Below are positions 1-5,778 of a DNA stretch of 5,778 nucleotides, piece after piece. A program made the position numbers and the translations under genes. Position 1 is the stretch's first letter, and the number at the start of each line of letters is the position of its first letter. The notes beneath the pieces are model-generated. The model saw nothing but the letters and a program-made list of their open reading frames with translations. It had not been told where the DNA came from and did no database searches. The stretch covers positions 1-5,778 of the forward strand of contig DASWHX010000164.1 of NCBI GenBank assembly GCA_036397995.1, read 5' to 3'. The stretch comes from DASWHX01 sp036397995. GTDB taxonomy: Bacteria; Bacteroidota; Bacteroidia; Cytophagales; Cyclobacteriaceae.

Positions 1-49
1 AGTAATACTTGTCAATCCCTCCCCAGCCGGAAATAAGTTGGTTCTTCAT
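1..49 (-). CDS. N-terminal fragment of an unidentified protein, cut by the left window edge
   Basis: An ATG at 49 on the minus strand opens a frame of 16 codons to the window edge without a stop, reading MKNQLISGWGGIDKYY. An AGGAA sequence lies 6 bases upstream of the ATG, which supports this start. The gene would begin 56 bp after the stop of the oxidoreductase gene in the same direction, so it may be the next gene of the same transcription unit. The fragment is too short to assign to a family. It could also be a chance open frame; the ribosome-site-like sequence and shared direction are the only support. Confidence 0.45.
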   Translation of the reverse strand, partial: MKNQLISGWGGIDKYY

Positions 50-105
50 TGTTTGTTCCTGGTTGTCATTATTTCGTCGGTTCAAACAAAAACTCTTTGC
101 GGAAA

Positions 106-1074
106 TTACCCTATTATCGCAATAACAATTTTGCCTTTCACTTTTCCTTCTCCAAAATACCTGAATGCTTCAGGAACCTCATTTAAGGAATAACTTCGAT
201 CAATGATTGGCTTCACCTTACCGTTTTCGTATAATTCTTTCATTGTCTCTAGATCCCTGTTGGGTTTATACCCCATAATTCCAAAACCCCTATCGCTCAT
301 TTTTGTAATCAAAGGTCCCAGCAACATGGCTTTGAAAATCGCGGTCATATTGCCTCCGATTATAACATAAAAACCTCCCGGATTCAAAACCTGTTGGCAA
401 TCCGAAATAGAATGAGATGCCACTACATCCAGGATCAGGTCATAATGCTTTTTACTCCCCATGAAATTTTCGCTGGTATAATCAATGATATGGTCTGCGC
501 CGAGCGACCGCATCAAATCTAACTTCGCGGTGTGGTCTACCGCGGTGACTTCAGCTCCAAATGATTTGGCAATCTGAATCGCAAAAGTACCGACTCCACC
601 ACCACCGCCATTAATCAAAACTTTTTGTCCGGATTCGATCTGTTTTTTATCCTGAAGACCTTGAAACGCGAGGAGGCCTGCCTGCGGTATTGCTGCCGCT
701 TCTCCGAAGGTCATTTCTTTGGGTTTAATTGTTAACGCTTTTTCCGGCACTGAAACGTACTCCGCAAAACCTCCCCAGCCGTATTCACTGAGATCGCCAA
801 ACACTTCATCTCCGGGTTTTAGATTCTTTGCATTATTGCCAACAGATTCAACAGTACCCGCTATATCGCCGCCAGGAATATTATACTTCGGTTTCAGAAG
901 TCCCCAAAGCCGAACAATCCAGGGTTTTCCTCTCAGAAGATCCCAATCCCAGGAATTTATCGATGCCGCGTGAACCTTCACCAGCACCTCATCATTTTTA
1001 GGAGAAGGTATTTCTACCTCTTCAAGTTGAAGAACATCCGGTGAGCCGTATTTGGTATAAACAATTGCTCTCAT
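106..1074 (-). CDS. Zinc-independent medium-chain dehydrogenase/reductase (quinone oxidoreductase-like)
   Basis: A complete 322-residue protein, the usual length for the quinone-oxidoreductase branch of the medium-chain dehydrogenase/reductase superfamily. The N-terminal GroES-like domain starts MRAIVYTKYGSPDVLQLEEV and contains AASINSWDWDLLRG (residues 37-49), GGDIAGTVESVG (68-79) and KPGDEVFG (86-93). The NAD(P)-binding Rossmann part carries the glycine loop INGGGGGVG (154-162), then LGADHIIDYT (191-200) and a typical end, VPEAFRYFGEGKVKGKIVI. The Cys/His catalytic-zinc ligands and the four-cysteine structural-zinc loop of alcohol dehydrogenases are absent, so zinc-free NAD(P)H-dependent reduction of a quinone, enone or similar carbonyl in the cytoplasm is expected; the substrate cannot be read from sequence. 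GGAAATTAA precedes the ATG, a weak ribosome site. It lies 49 bp downstream of the methyltransferase gene, probably co-transcribed. Confidence 0.92.
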   Translation of the reverse strand: MRAIVYTKYGSPDVLQLEEVEIPSPKNDEVLVKVHAASINSWDWDLLRGKPWIVRLWGLLKPKYNIPGGDIAGTVESVGNNAKNLKPGDEVFGDLSEYGWGGFAEYVSVPEKALTIKPKEMTFGEAAAIPQAGLLAFQGLQDKKQIESGQKVLINGGGGGVGTFAIQIAKSFGAEVTAVDHTAKLDLMRSLGADHIIDYTSENFMGSKKHYDLILDVVASHSISDCQQVLNPGGFYVIIGGNMTAIFKAMLLGPLITKMSDRGFGIMGYKPNRDLETMKELYENGKVKPIIDRSYSLNEVPEAFRYFGEGKVKGKIVIAIIG

Positions 1075-1123
1075 TTAATTTCCATTTTTAATTAAATTTA
1101 TCAAATTGATTTATTCACGTGTA

Positions 1124-1927
1124 TCAGAGAGATGCTAAAATCCTCCCTAAGGAAAAGTTATTTTTCCCCACTTTCAAAGTAAGTTTCCATTTAATCTTTC
1201 GCTTCTGTTCAGGCAGACCCCAGCACGTCATTAATTTATCCTTCAATTCCAAAACAGGATCTCTTCCCGTTTTTTGAATAAACCGCTGAACCGCCGACCA
1301 GCTATGAATTAGTCCCAGCAGCTCAGGCAGGGTAAGGAATTTCTCAATACTAAATTCCGGGGTTGGCAACTCCTCAAACGGAAAATGCAGGGTTGAATAT
1401 TTTTTTTCAACCAACCGGTTTTCAAACTGCCAAAATTCATCTACGGTATAGTCGTGAAAGTGTTTGATAATTTTATCGATTTCACAGGAAATGAGTGGCA
1501 GTTTGTAAATCCAGACGGCAATGATTCCATTCTCTTTCAGCACACGCTTTGCTTCCGCATAGAATTTATCAAATTCAAACCAATGTAAGGCCTGTGCTGC
1601 TGTAATTAAATCAACAGAATTATTGTTCAGTGTTGAGTGTTCTGCTTTTTCAACTCTGTAAATAATTTTCTTGTGAGGCAAAGCATTTCTAATCTGTTCC
1701 TCACTTGGGTCAGTTGCAAAAATATTCTTATAGAATTTGGTAAGACCCGTTGCTGCCTGCCCATTACCAGTTCCACAATCCCAGGCAAGGTCATGTTCCT
1801 GGGTAAGTGTTGAGAGATATTCAAATAACTCAACAGGATATGTGGGCCTGTATTTGAGGTAAAGATCCGAATGCTTTGAGAAATAATCCTTGAAAGATTT
1901 TTTGAATTGCTCCATATATTCAATCAT
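1124..1927 (-). CDS. Class I SAM-dependent methyltransferase
   Basis: A complete 267-residue cytoplasmic protein with a single Rossmann-like methyltransferase domain of the Methyltransf_11 type. Motif I is AWDCGTGNGQAA (48-59), the acidic residue after strand beta2 is Asp73 in ATDPSEEQI, VEKAEHSTL (92-100) would contact the adenine side, VDLITAAQALHWF (105-117) is the post-I/motif-IV region and VLKENGIIAVW (129-139) the following strand. The N-terminal FKDYFSKHSDLYLKYRPTYP and C-terminal SWSAVQRFIQKTGRDPV are typical of the small-molecule methyltransferases often labelled trans-aconitate-methyltransferase-like; the substrate is unknown. The start at 1927 is preferred over the ATG at 1915 because CCAGGA lies about 5 bases before it, while nothing similar precedes the second. 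Only 15 bp separate it from the lipoprotein gene upstream, which suggests co-transcription. Confidence 0.9.
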   Translation of the reverse strand: MIEYMEQFKKSFKDYFSKHSDLYLKYRPTYPVELFEYLSTLTQEHDLAWDCGTGNGQAATGLTKFYKNIFATDPSEEQIRNALPHKKIIYRVEKAEHSTLNNNSVDLITAAQALHWFEFDKFYAEAKRVLKENGIIAVWIYKLPLISCEIDKIIKHFHDYTVDEFWQFENRLVEKKYSTLHFPFEELPTPEFSIEKFLTLPELLGLIHSWSAVQRFIQKTGRDPVLELKDKLMTCWGLPEQKRKIKWKLTLKVGKNNFSLGRILASL

Positions 1928-1942
1928 TAAAATCCTGGTTTT

Positions 1943-3595
1943 CTATTTCCCCAACTCTTTTACCTGGTGATTATTTCCAGTCATCTGCCAGTGGCCAAGG
2001 GAAACCGGAATATTGCCAATGGAATTCAACTGGTCAAAAAAGTCTTTTATCCGGAATGGCTCATGCTTCAATTCCTTCATCCGGGCAAATTCCGCCAGTG
2101 CATTTTCTATGAGATATTTTCCCGTTATGTAGCTGGTTCCATAACCCGGCTGGCGGAGGTAGAGGTGTTGCTCAAAAATCAGCAATTCCTTTTCGGTTTT
2201 CATCCAACCACGGGGAGTATATTCCGAATGGATGCTACCTGCTTCTTCCATAGTCATTTCATTGGCATGCGCATAGAGAGAGCCCAGACCTCTGGCTGCG
2301 CGCTGGGCAATCATGATGTAGACAATTTCTCTTACCCGTGGATTGTCATCGTATAATCCGGCCTGCATAAACATTTCTTCCACCGCTGTTGCCATACCTT
2401 CATTGCGATTGTCGAAAATGTTGTATAACAGCGGACCCCTACGAATTTCACTCTTATGTGGTTCATTGTCCATCCGGGCCAGTTCAAACCAATGATAAAA
2501 ATGCGAGTATAGCGGCCTGGGATCATAATGAGCTCCTATCGAGAAAAAATTCCGTTTTTCCACAGGAGTAAATTCACCTAAATGCTCCCGCAAGGCCGGG
2601 TCAAAATACTCTTTTACTGTTACTATGTCTTCCTGTTCCATAAAATTCATTAAGCTTTGGGCGGATTTCTCAGCAAGTTCCATGAATGCTTCAGGCGAAT
2701 CGGCAGCTATGAGTTCCGGCAAATTGCGGTTTCGATGTTCTTCCAGTTTCAGTGCCGACCAGGCCCGGGCCAATTCGCGTTTCAGGAGCATAACTTCTTC
2801 TTCCCAGGTCAGCGGGAGCAGGTGAACATGCTGTTGATACCATGTGTAATTCTCTTTGCCGATTCCTGAAGGACCGGTCTTCGATTTAGCTTCCGTCTCC
2901 AGCCATGCAGTTAATTCATCCGTGGAAGTGATTGCCTCCTGGATGATTTTAAGCAATTCCTGGTCGTTATTCACACCGGGTAGATTTGCCATGTCTCTAA
3001 GATCTTCACTTTGTTCCCGGATATCTCTAATCCCCGCTGTCCAAAGATCTTTTGCATTACCCGTCAGGTTAAGCTTTGCCTGTTCATTCAGCGGAGGAAT
3101 TACACGAAGCTCGATCAGCAACTTGTTTCTTTCTTCAGAACTTAGTGGGGAAGTGTATGTCCAGATTTCGGTTGTCAGATGATGGGTGGGACCTTCATGA
3201 GCCGGCACGTCGCTGCGTGCAGTATAAAGGGATTTATAAAATGCAGGGTCACGAATCCAGGGTTTCAGAACATAGTAATTAAAACTGAATCCATTCAATT
3301 CCGCCCAAACAATAAACCAGTCTACCTGCTGCCCGATTGTCCACGATGAAGTATCCATGGCCTGGAGTCTGGCCTGTAAACTTAAAAACTCCGGCCAGCG
3401 CTTGTCAAAGCTTTCAGCAGTGTAGTCCGGCGCGCCATCGCGAATTGGAGGTTTTTCAAAATCCCGCCATTCTTTAAAAAAGGCAACCAGGTCCTTGTAA
3501 TCTCCGGAACTCGCGGAAGATTGCTCTTGAGAAGCCTGGCAACCCATTAAAAAAAACAAGAATGGAAGTGAAACAAAGGTGAAAATCTTTTTCAT
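1943..3595 (-). CDS. DUF885-like lipoprotein lacking the usual HExxPGH motif
   Basis: A 550-residue secreted protein. The start at 3595 is chosen over an in-frame ATG at 3622 because it places a classic lipoprotein signal at the N-terminus: MKK, a hydrophobic run (residues 4-17) and the lipobox LMGC with Cys19 as the lipidated residue. The rest resembles DUF885 proteins, thought to be zinc-peptidase-like: LRVIPPLNEQAKLNLTG (163-179), GKENYTWYQQHVHLLPLTWEE (246-266), RNEGMATAVEEMFMQAGLYDD (397-417) and a C-terminal LRQPGYGTSYITGKYLIE (480-497) with the closing GNIPVSL (527-533). In canonical members HExxPGHHxQ precedes the NEGWALYxE helix; here the matching stretch reads YSHFYHWFELARM (363-375), without an HE pair or PGH. 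Glu399 and Glu406 remain. Either the enzyme has become inactive or metal binding differs. Heads a possible operon with the methyltransferase 15 bp downstream. Family call is by motif recall, so moderately sure. Confidence 0.75.
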   Translation of the reverse strand: MKKIFTFVSLPFLFFLMGCQASQEQSSASSGDYKDLVAFFKEWRDFEKPPIRDGAPDYTAESFDKRWPEFLSLQARLQAMDTSSWTIGQQVDWFIVWAELNGFSFNYYVLKPWIRDPAFYKSLYTARSDVPAHEGPTHHLTTEIWTYTSPLSSEERNKLLIELRVIPPLNEQAKLNLTGNAKDLWTAGIRDIREQSEDLRDMANLPGVNNDQELLKIIQEAITSTDELTAWLETEAKSKTGPSGIGKENYTWYQQHVHLLPLTWEEEVMLLKRELARAWSALKLEEHRNRNLPELIAADSPEAFMELAEKSAQSLMNFMEQEDIVTVKEYFDPALREHLGEFTPVEKRNFFSIGAHYDPRPLYSHFYHWFELARMDNEPHKSEIRRGPLLYNIFDNRNEGMATAVEEMFMQAGLYDDNPRVREIVYIMIAQRAARGLGSLYAHANEMTMEEAGSIHSEYTPRGWMKTEKELLIFEQHLYLRQPGYGTSYITGKYLIENALAEFARMKELKHEPFRIKDFFDQLNSIGNIPVSLGHWQMTGNNHQVKELGK

Positions 3596-3829
3596 AGTTG
3601 AGGTTATTAATGCAGGTTGCACTGCATGAAAGTATTTAAATACAAACTAATTTAATTATTTATCAGAAGAAAATGTCAAAGGGAAAACAATCCTTCCGGC
3701 GCTAACCAAACACTAACTGTTTTCTGCCACCTGTTCTAATTTATTTGGGATGCGAGCGCGTTGTGAATTAGCAAAGGCAAAAGTCTTTATAAATGTTCAG
3801 GTTAATTAGGATGTACCGAGTAAATTTAG

Positions 3830-4885
3830 TTATGGCAAAGCATTTGCATTTCCGTAATATTTTCTTCTTAACCAGAATGCGACTCTAACCAATAGAATCA
3901 ATGCTGGAACTTCCACCAGTGGCCCGATTACGCCGGCAAATGCTTGTCCGGAGTTAAGTCCGAAAACCGCGATCGCAACGGCGATGGCTAATTCAAAATT
4001 ATTTCCCGCCGCGGTAAAGGTAATGGCCGTATTCTTATCATAATCCGCGCCCATTGCTTTGCTAATAAAAAATCCAATTAAGAACATAAAAGCAAAGTAA
4101 ATCAATAGTGGAATGGCAATGATTAAAACGTCCATAGGAATTTCAACAATCAGTTCACCCTTAAGAGAGAACATCATAATGATGGTAAACAAAAGCGCGA
4201 TTAATGTGATTGGCGAAATTGTGGGAATAAATTTTTTGCTATACCACTCTTCGCCATTAAGTTTAACTAAAATCAACCGGCTTAAGATACCCATCAGAAA
4301 TGGAATACCTAAGTAAATCACAACACTTTCCGCGATGGTTCCAATTGATATATCAACAATAGCTCCTTCAAATCCGAAAAGCGGCGGGAGTTTTGTGATA
4401 AATAACCAGGCGTAAAAACTGTATGCAAATACCTGAAAGATGCTATTTAAGGCAACTAAACCCGCGCCATATTCGCTGCTTCCTTCGGCAAGATCATTCC
4501 AAACCAAAACCATAGCAATGCAGCGAGCCAGGCCAATTAATATCAAGCCGACCATATATTCAGGATATTCGCGCAAAAAAGTAATGGCCAATATAAACAT
4601 TACCACCGGGCCGATTACCCAATTCAGAATGAGTGAGATGGATAGAATTTTAACATCTATAAAAACTTTTGGGAGCAAAGAGTAATTAACTTTTGCCAAT
4701 GGAGGATACATCATTAAAATCAATCCTATGGCAATAGGAATATTTGTTGTTCCGCTGGTGAACGAATCAATGATTTTTGGAAATGATGGAAATAAATATC
4801 CCATTCCAATTCCAAATGCCATCGCGATGAAAATCCAAAAGGTTAAATAACTATCAAGAAAACTTAATTTTTTCTTTGTTACCAT
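3830..4885 (-). CDS. acr3: ACR3-family arsenite efflux transporter
   Basis: A complete 351-residue, highly hydrophobic inner-membrane protein with the length and roughly ten membrane segments of ACR3 pumps, which export arsenite (and in some members antimonite) using the proton gradient. Diagnostic stretches are GLILMMYPPLAKVNY (54-68), LNWVIGPVVMF (87-97), GLARCIAMVLVWNDLA (118-133) and TFTAAGNNFELAIAVAIAVFG (289-309), followed by GVIGPLVEVPALI (318-330). Cys122 is the only cysteine in the protein and matches the fourth-helix cysteine shown to be essential in ACR3; Glu325 matches the conserved late glutamate. It is not the unrelated ArsB. The gene is alone: the usual partners arsR, arsC and arsM are not within the window, and downstream lies the unrelated lipoprotein gene 234 bp away. 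The upstream region holds a candidate promoter and dyads, then decayed transposase sequence. Confidence 0.95.
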   Translation of the reverse strand: MVTKKKLSFLDSYLTFWIFIAMAFGIGMGYLFPSFPKIIDSFTSGTTNIPIAIGLILMMYPPLAKVNYSLLPKVFIDVKILSISLILNWVIGPVVMFILAITFLREYPEYMVGLILIGLARCIAMVLVWNDLAEGSSEYGAGLVALNSIFQVFAYSFYAWLFITKLPPLFGFEGAIVDISIGTIAESVVIYLGIPFLMGILSRLILVKLNGEEWYSKKFIPTISPITLIALLFTIIMMFSLKGELIVEIPMDVLIIAIPLLIYFAFMFLIGFFISKAMGADYDKNTAITFTAAGNNFELAIAVAIAVFGLNSGQAFAGVIGPLVEVPALILLVRVAFWLRRKYYGNANALP

Positions 4886-4908
4886 AATTACATTAAATTT
4901 TCAAGATA

Positions 4909-4941
4909 CAATGATAGCCATGTGTTTATGGCAGTGCCAAA
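4909..4941 (-). promoter_or_regulatory. Candidate Bacteroidota-type promoter of acr3
   Basis: On the minus strand TTTG (4941-4938) is followed after 21 bases by TATCATTG (4916-4909), one mismatch from the TAnnTTTG -7 box with the -33 TTTG known in Bacteroidota. Transcription would start near 4903, giving a leader of under 20 bases to the acr3 ATG at 4885. The match is short and depends on the host belonging to that phylum, so this is a suggestion. Confidence 0.35.
4917..4939. promoter_or_regulatory. Overlapping dyads upstream of acr3, possible operator
   Basis: Two overlapping inverted repeats fill the spacer between the candidate -33 and -7 boxes: GCCAT (4917-4921) with ATGGC (4928-4932), and TGGCA (4929-4933) with TGCCA (4935-4939) around a single central G. 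The location is where a repressor would block transcription, for example an ArsR-type arsenite sensor encoded elsewhere. The dyads do not match a specific operator I recognise. Confidence 0.3.
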
Positions 4942-4980
4942 TGAGTTGTAAGATTAAGGAAAAAACTAATATTTTCCCGG

Positions 4981-5250
4981 CTAATCACTTCAATAATACC
5001 GTGTATGAGGATTTGGCATTATTTGAAATACATCCAAATCAAATTTGAAAACCGTTCGGATGATTTATTCCATTTATTGTATGAAATTGTTCCTTGTTCG
5101 ATTAAAATCATTTCACCATTACAATTTACCGAACACAAAACATTCTCAGTCATTTGTGCAAATTGTAATAAAATAAGCACCCGCGCGCGAATAATCATAT
5201 CCTTTTAATCGGATAGAACGTCTGTGATGGACTTGTGGGTTGTAGCTCAT
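4981..5250 (-). pseudogene. Decayed REP-associated tyrosine transposase (RAYT), N-terminal half
   Basis: An ATG at 5250 opens a frame reading MSYNPQVHHRR and then SIRLKGYDYSRAGAYFITI, the characteristic start of RAYT/Y1_Tnp (IS200/TnpA-like) transposases, and stops at TGA 5148-5146 after 34 residues. Similarity resumes in another frame at 5120 with NGEMILIEQG and continues to a stop at 5021-5019. Around 5042-5010 a third frame reads LDVFQIMPN, and the previous frame then gives IHGIIEVI to about 4981. Joined, these would restore the family's MPNHIHG motif, but the first catalytic histidine is destroyed by substitution plus a one-base indel. At least three frameshifts and two stops are needed to explain it. 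The region with the catalytic tyrosine and the C-terminus is missing; similarity fades where the acr3 promoter region begins. Intact RAYTs are single-strand transposases that act on REP hairpins; this one cannot be functional. Confidence 0.85.
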
Positions 5251-5303
5251 TATTCAATGTGCAATCACTAACTGTTCAATGATATTTTCGGTGATGGTTT
5301 CAT

Positions 5304-5412
5304 TTACCTAAAAAATTTATCATCTGCCCATTTTGCAGGATTGTTTATGATATAATCTGAAATGGTTTGATACGATTAATAATTAATCTGAAGATTACTC
5401 ATTAACTCGGGA
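5304..5412 (-). pseudogene. C-terminal remnant of a RAYT transposase
   Basis: From 5375 the minus strand reads SYQTI then SDYIINNPAKWADDKFFR and ends at TAA 5306-5304. This is the hallmark C-terminus of RAYT proteins (…YIxNNPxxWxxDxF). An in-frame TAA at 5378-5376 sits where a glutamine codon would be expected, and farther upstream only scattered similarity such as SRVNE (5412-5398, after a frame change) remains, so the right boundary is approximate. The fragment ends 53 bp before the ATG of the N-terminal remnant on the same strand. Since a C-terminus precedes an N-terminus, this is either the tail of a second, tandem copy or the result of a rearrangement. Confidence 0.78.
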
Positions 5413-5487
5413 AAGAAGCAGCTTTAGTTGGTGAAAGAATATCAGCGACGCTTATTTTTTAATTACTGATTGGATACACTTTATTAA

Positions 5488-5504
5488 GTGCGTTATAAAC
5501 GCAC
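5488..5504. repeat. Hairpin 1 of a REP-like pair
   Basis: A perfect inverted repeat: GTGCGTT (5488-5494), loop ATA, AACGCAC (5498-5504). It contains CGTTATAAACG, which matches the core of the next hairpin except for one base. It lies about 75 bp upstream of the RAYT C-terminal remnant, the place where REP elements usually flank these transposase genes. No T-tract follows on either strand, so it does not look like an intrinsic terminator. Confidence 0.7.
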
Positions 5505-5510
5505 CTTTCA

Positions 5511-5551
5511 ATGGCACCTCGTTACAAACGAGGGCCATCGTTGGGGGCCAT
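5511..5551. repeat. Hairpin 2 of a REP-like pair with adjoining GGGCCAT direct repeat
   Basis: ATGGC (5511-5515), one bulged A, CCTCGTT (5517-5523), loop ACA, AACGAGG (5527-5533) and GCCAT (5534-5538) form a 12-bp stem. The core CGTTACAAACG differs by one base from that of hairpin 1. GGGCCAT at 5532-5538 recurs at 5545-5551 after 6 bases, so the left arm AATGGC (5510-5515) could pair instead with GCCATT (5547-5552). Two related hairpins head to tail beside a RAYT gene match the arrangement of REP/BIME elements. The link to RAYT is inference from proximity and family knowledge. Confidence 0.72.
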
Positions 5552-5586
5552 TTAGTCATTTGTCACCGGAAATTCTTCGAAGTCAA

Positions 5587-5614
5587 GGAGGGTGTTCAAC
5601 GAACTGTGTCAAGA
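5587..5614 (+). mobile_element. Probable left terminal inverted repeat of an IS256-family element
   Basis: GGAGGGTGTTCAACG followed by AACTGTGTCAAGA starts about 55 bases before an IS256-type transposase ATG. IS256 elements carry imperfect terminal repeats of roughly 20-30 bp with a GTGTCA-like inner part at this distance from the gene, so this is the likely left end. The exact outer base and the 8-9-bp target duplication cannot be fixed because the right end is outside the window. Confidence 0.55.
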
Positions 5615-5641
5615 TAAAAAATTATTAACTTGATACGAATT

Positions 5642-5778
5642 ATGAAAGAAAACATGAACATGGAAGAGTTTCGCAAACAAGCAGTGGAACTTCTTCGACA
5701 AGGAAAACCGTTAACGGGAAAAGATGGGGTAATGACGCCCCTGATAAAGCAGGTTCTGGAAGCTTCGTTGGAGGGTGA
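5642..5778 (+). CDS. IS256-family (mutator-type) transposase, N-terminal fragment cut by the window edge
   Basis: An open frame from ATG 5642 runs 45 codons to the right edge. After MKENMNMEEFRKQAVELLRQ it reads GKPLTGKDGVMTPLIKQ then VLEASLEGE, the conserved N-terminal signature of IS256-family transposases (LxGKDGxLTPLIKxxLEAALEGEL). Full proteins are about 400 residues with a DDE catalytic core; none of that core is in view, so intactness cannot be judged. Start codon choice is open: ATGs at 5654 and 5660 are also in frame and no clear ribosome site precedes any of them, as is common in Bacteroidota. It is the only plus-strand gene here and points away from acr3. Confidence 0.9.
   Translation, partial: MKENMNMEEFRKQAVELLRQGKPLTGKDGVMTPLIKQVLEASLEG

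Noticed and set aside
1627..1923. Second minus-strand frame of 98 codons inside the methyltransferase gene
   Set aside because: Shifted shadow of the methyltransferase, whose motif I and neighbouring motifs lie in the other frame.
2856..3182. Plus-strand 108-codon frame and similar antisense frames inside the lipoprotein gene
   Set aside because: They overlap a well-supported gene with signal peptide and family motifs, and their composition looks like a shadow of its codons.
3595..3622. Longer lipoprotein start at 3622, adding nine residues
   Set aside because: It would put MQPALITST before the MKK of a normal lipoprotein signal, with no ribosome site in support.
3611..3626. TGCAG-N6-CTGCA dyad upstream of the lipoprotein start
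   Set aside because: Five-base arms in a short leader can arise by chance; no known operator matches and no second copy is seen.
3643..3680. TTGACA (3679-3674, minus) and TTAGTTTG (3650-3643, minus) as a promoter for the lipoprotein gene
   Set aside because: No good -10 lies 16-18 bases from TTGACA, and TTAGTTTG has a mismatch and a 26-base spacing to the nearest TTTG; too weak to annotate.
3736..3771. CTAATT...AATTAG inverted repeat between acr3 and the lipoprotein gene as an acr3 terminator
   Set aside because: The loop is 24 bases, the stem is AT-rich and no T-run follows on the minus strand.
5005..5208. Plus-strand open frame of 67 codons upstream of the IS256 element
   Set aside because: It is antisense to the decayed RAYT, whose minus-strand similarity explains the sequence; the plus-strand translation resembles no protein I know.
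5251..5303. Short minus-strand open stretch reading ETITENIIEQLVIAH between the two RAYT remnants
   Set aside because: It looks protein-like but has only about 18 codons, no start and no family I can name; it may be further debris.

Overview
The window reads as chromosomal DNA from a Bacteroidota-like bacterium (Balneolota or a relative is equally possible). Reasons: moderate-to-low GC, AT-rich leaders with few Shine-Dalgarno sequences, a short lipoprotein signal of the MKKIFTF...LMGC type, a possible TTTG/TAnnTTTG-style promoter, and transposase relics of a kind common in these phyla. This placement is inference; there is no rRNA or marker gene to settle it.

Layout, left to right. Positions 1-3595 hold a minus-strand run of genes, read from right to left: a DUF885-like lipoprotein (3595-1943), a class I SAM-dependent methyltransferase (1927-1124), a zinc-independent medium-chain quinone-oxidoreductase-like enzyme (1074-106), and the first 16 codons of a fourth gene leaving the window at the left edge (49-1). 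Gaps are 15, 49 and 56 bp with no convincing terminator, so they could form one transcription unit, but no shared pathway is evident. After a 234-bp gap comes a minus-strand ACR3-family arsenite efflux pump (4885-3830). It stands alone: no arsR, arsC or arsM lies in the window. A promoter-like pair of boxes with overlapping dyads sits just upstream of it.

The most informative part is the apparently empty 4886-5641 stretch. On the minus strand it contains two broken pieces of REP-associated tyrosine transposase (RAYT, IS200/TnpA-like Y1_Tnp family). One is an N-terminal half with several frameshifts and stops (5250-4981), ending at the HxHG catalytic motif. The other is a separate C-terminal end (about 5412-5304) that lies upstream of that N-terminus, so the pieces are in permuted order. 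Next to them, at 5488-5551, are two strong hairpins sharing the core CGTTAYAAACG. These look like the REP elements such transposases mobilise. The arsenite pump's candidate promoter lies directly against the decayed transposase.

At the right edge an IS256-family insertion sequence begins: a probable left terminal inverted repeat near 5587-5614, then the transposase N-terminus from 5642 running off the window. The right part is therefore a small pile-up of mobile elements (RAYT/REP remnants, then IS256) beside a metalloid-resistance gene. I see no clear evidence of a wholly new system; the RAYT/REP relics and a DUF885-like protein without the usual metal motif are the items worth following.
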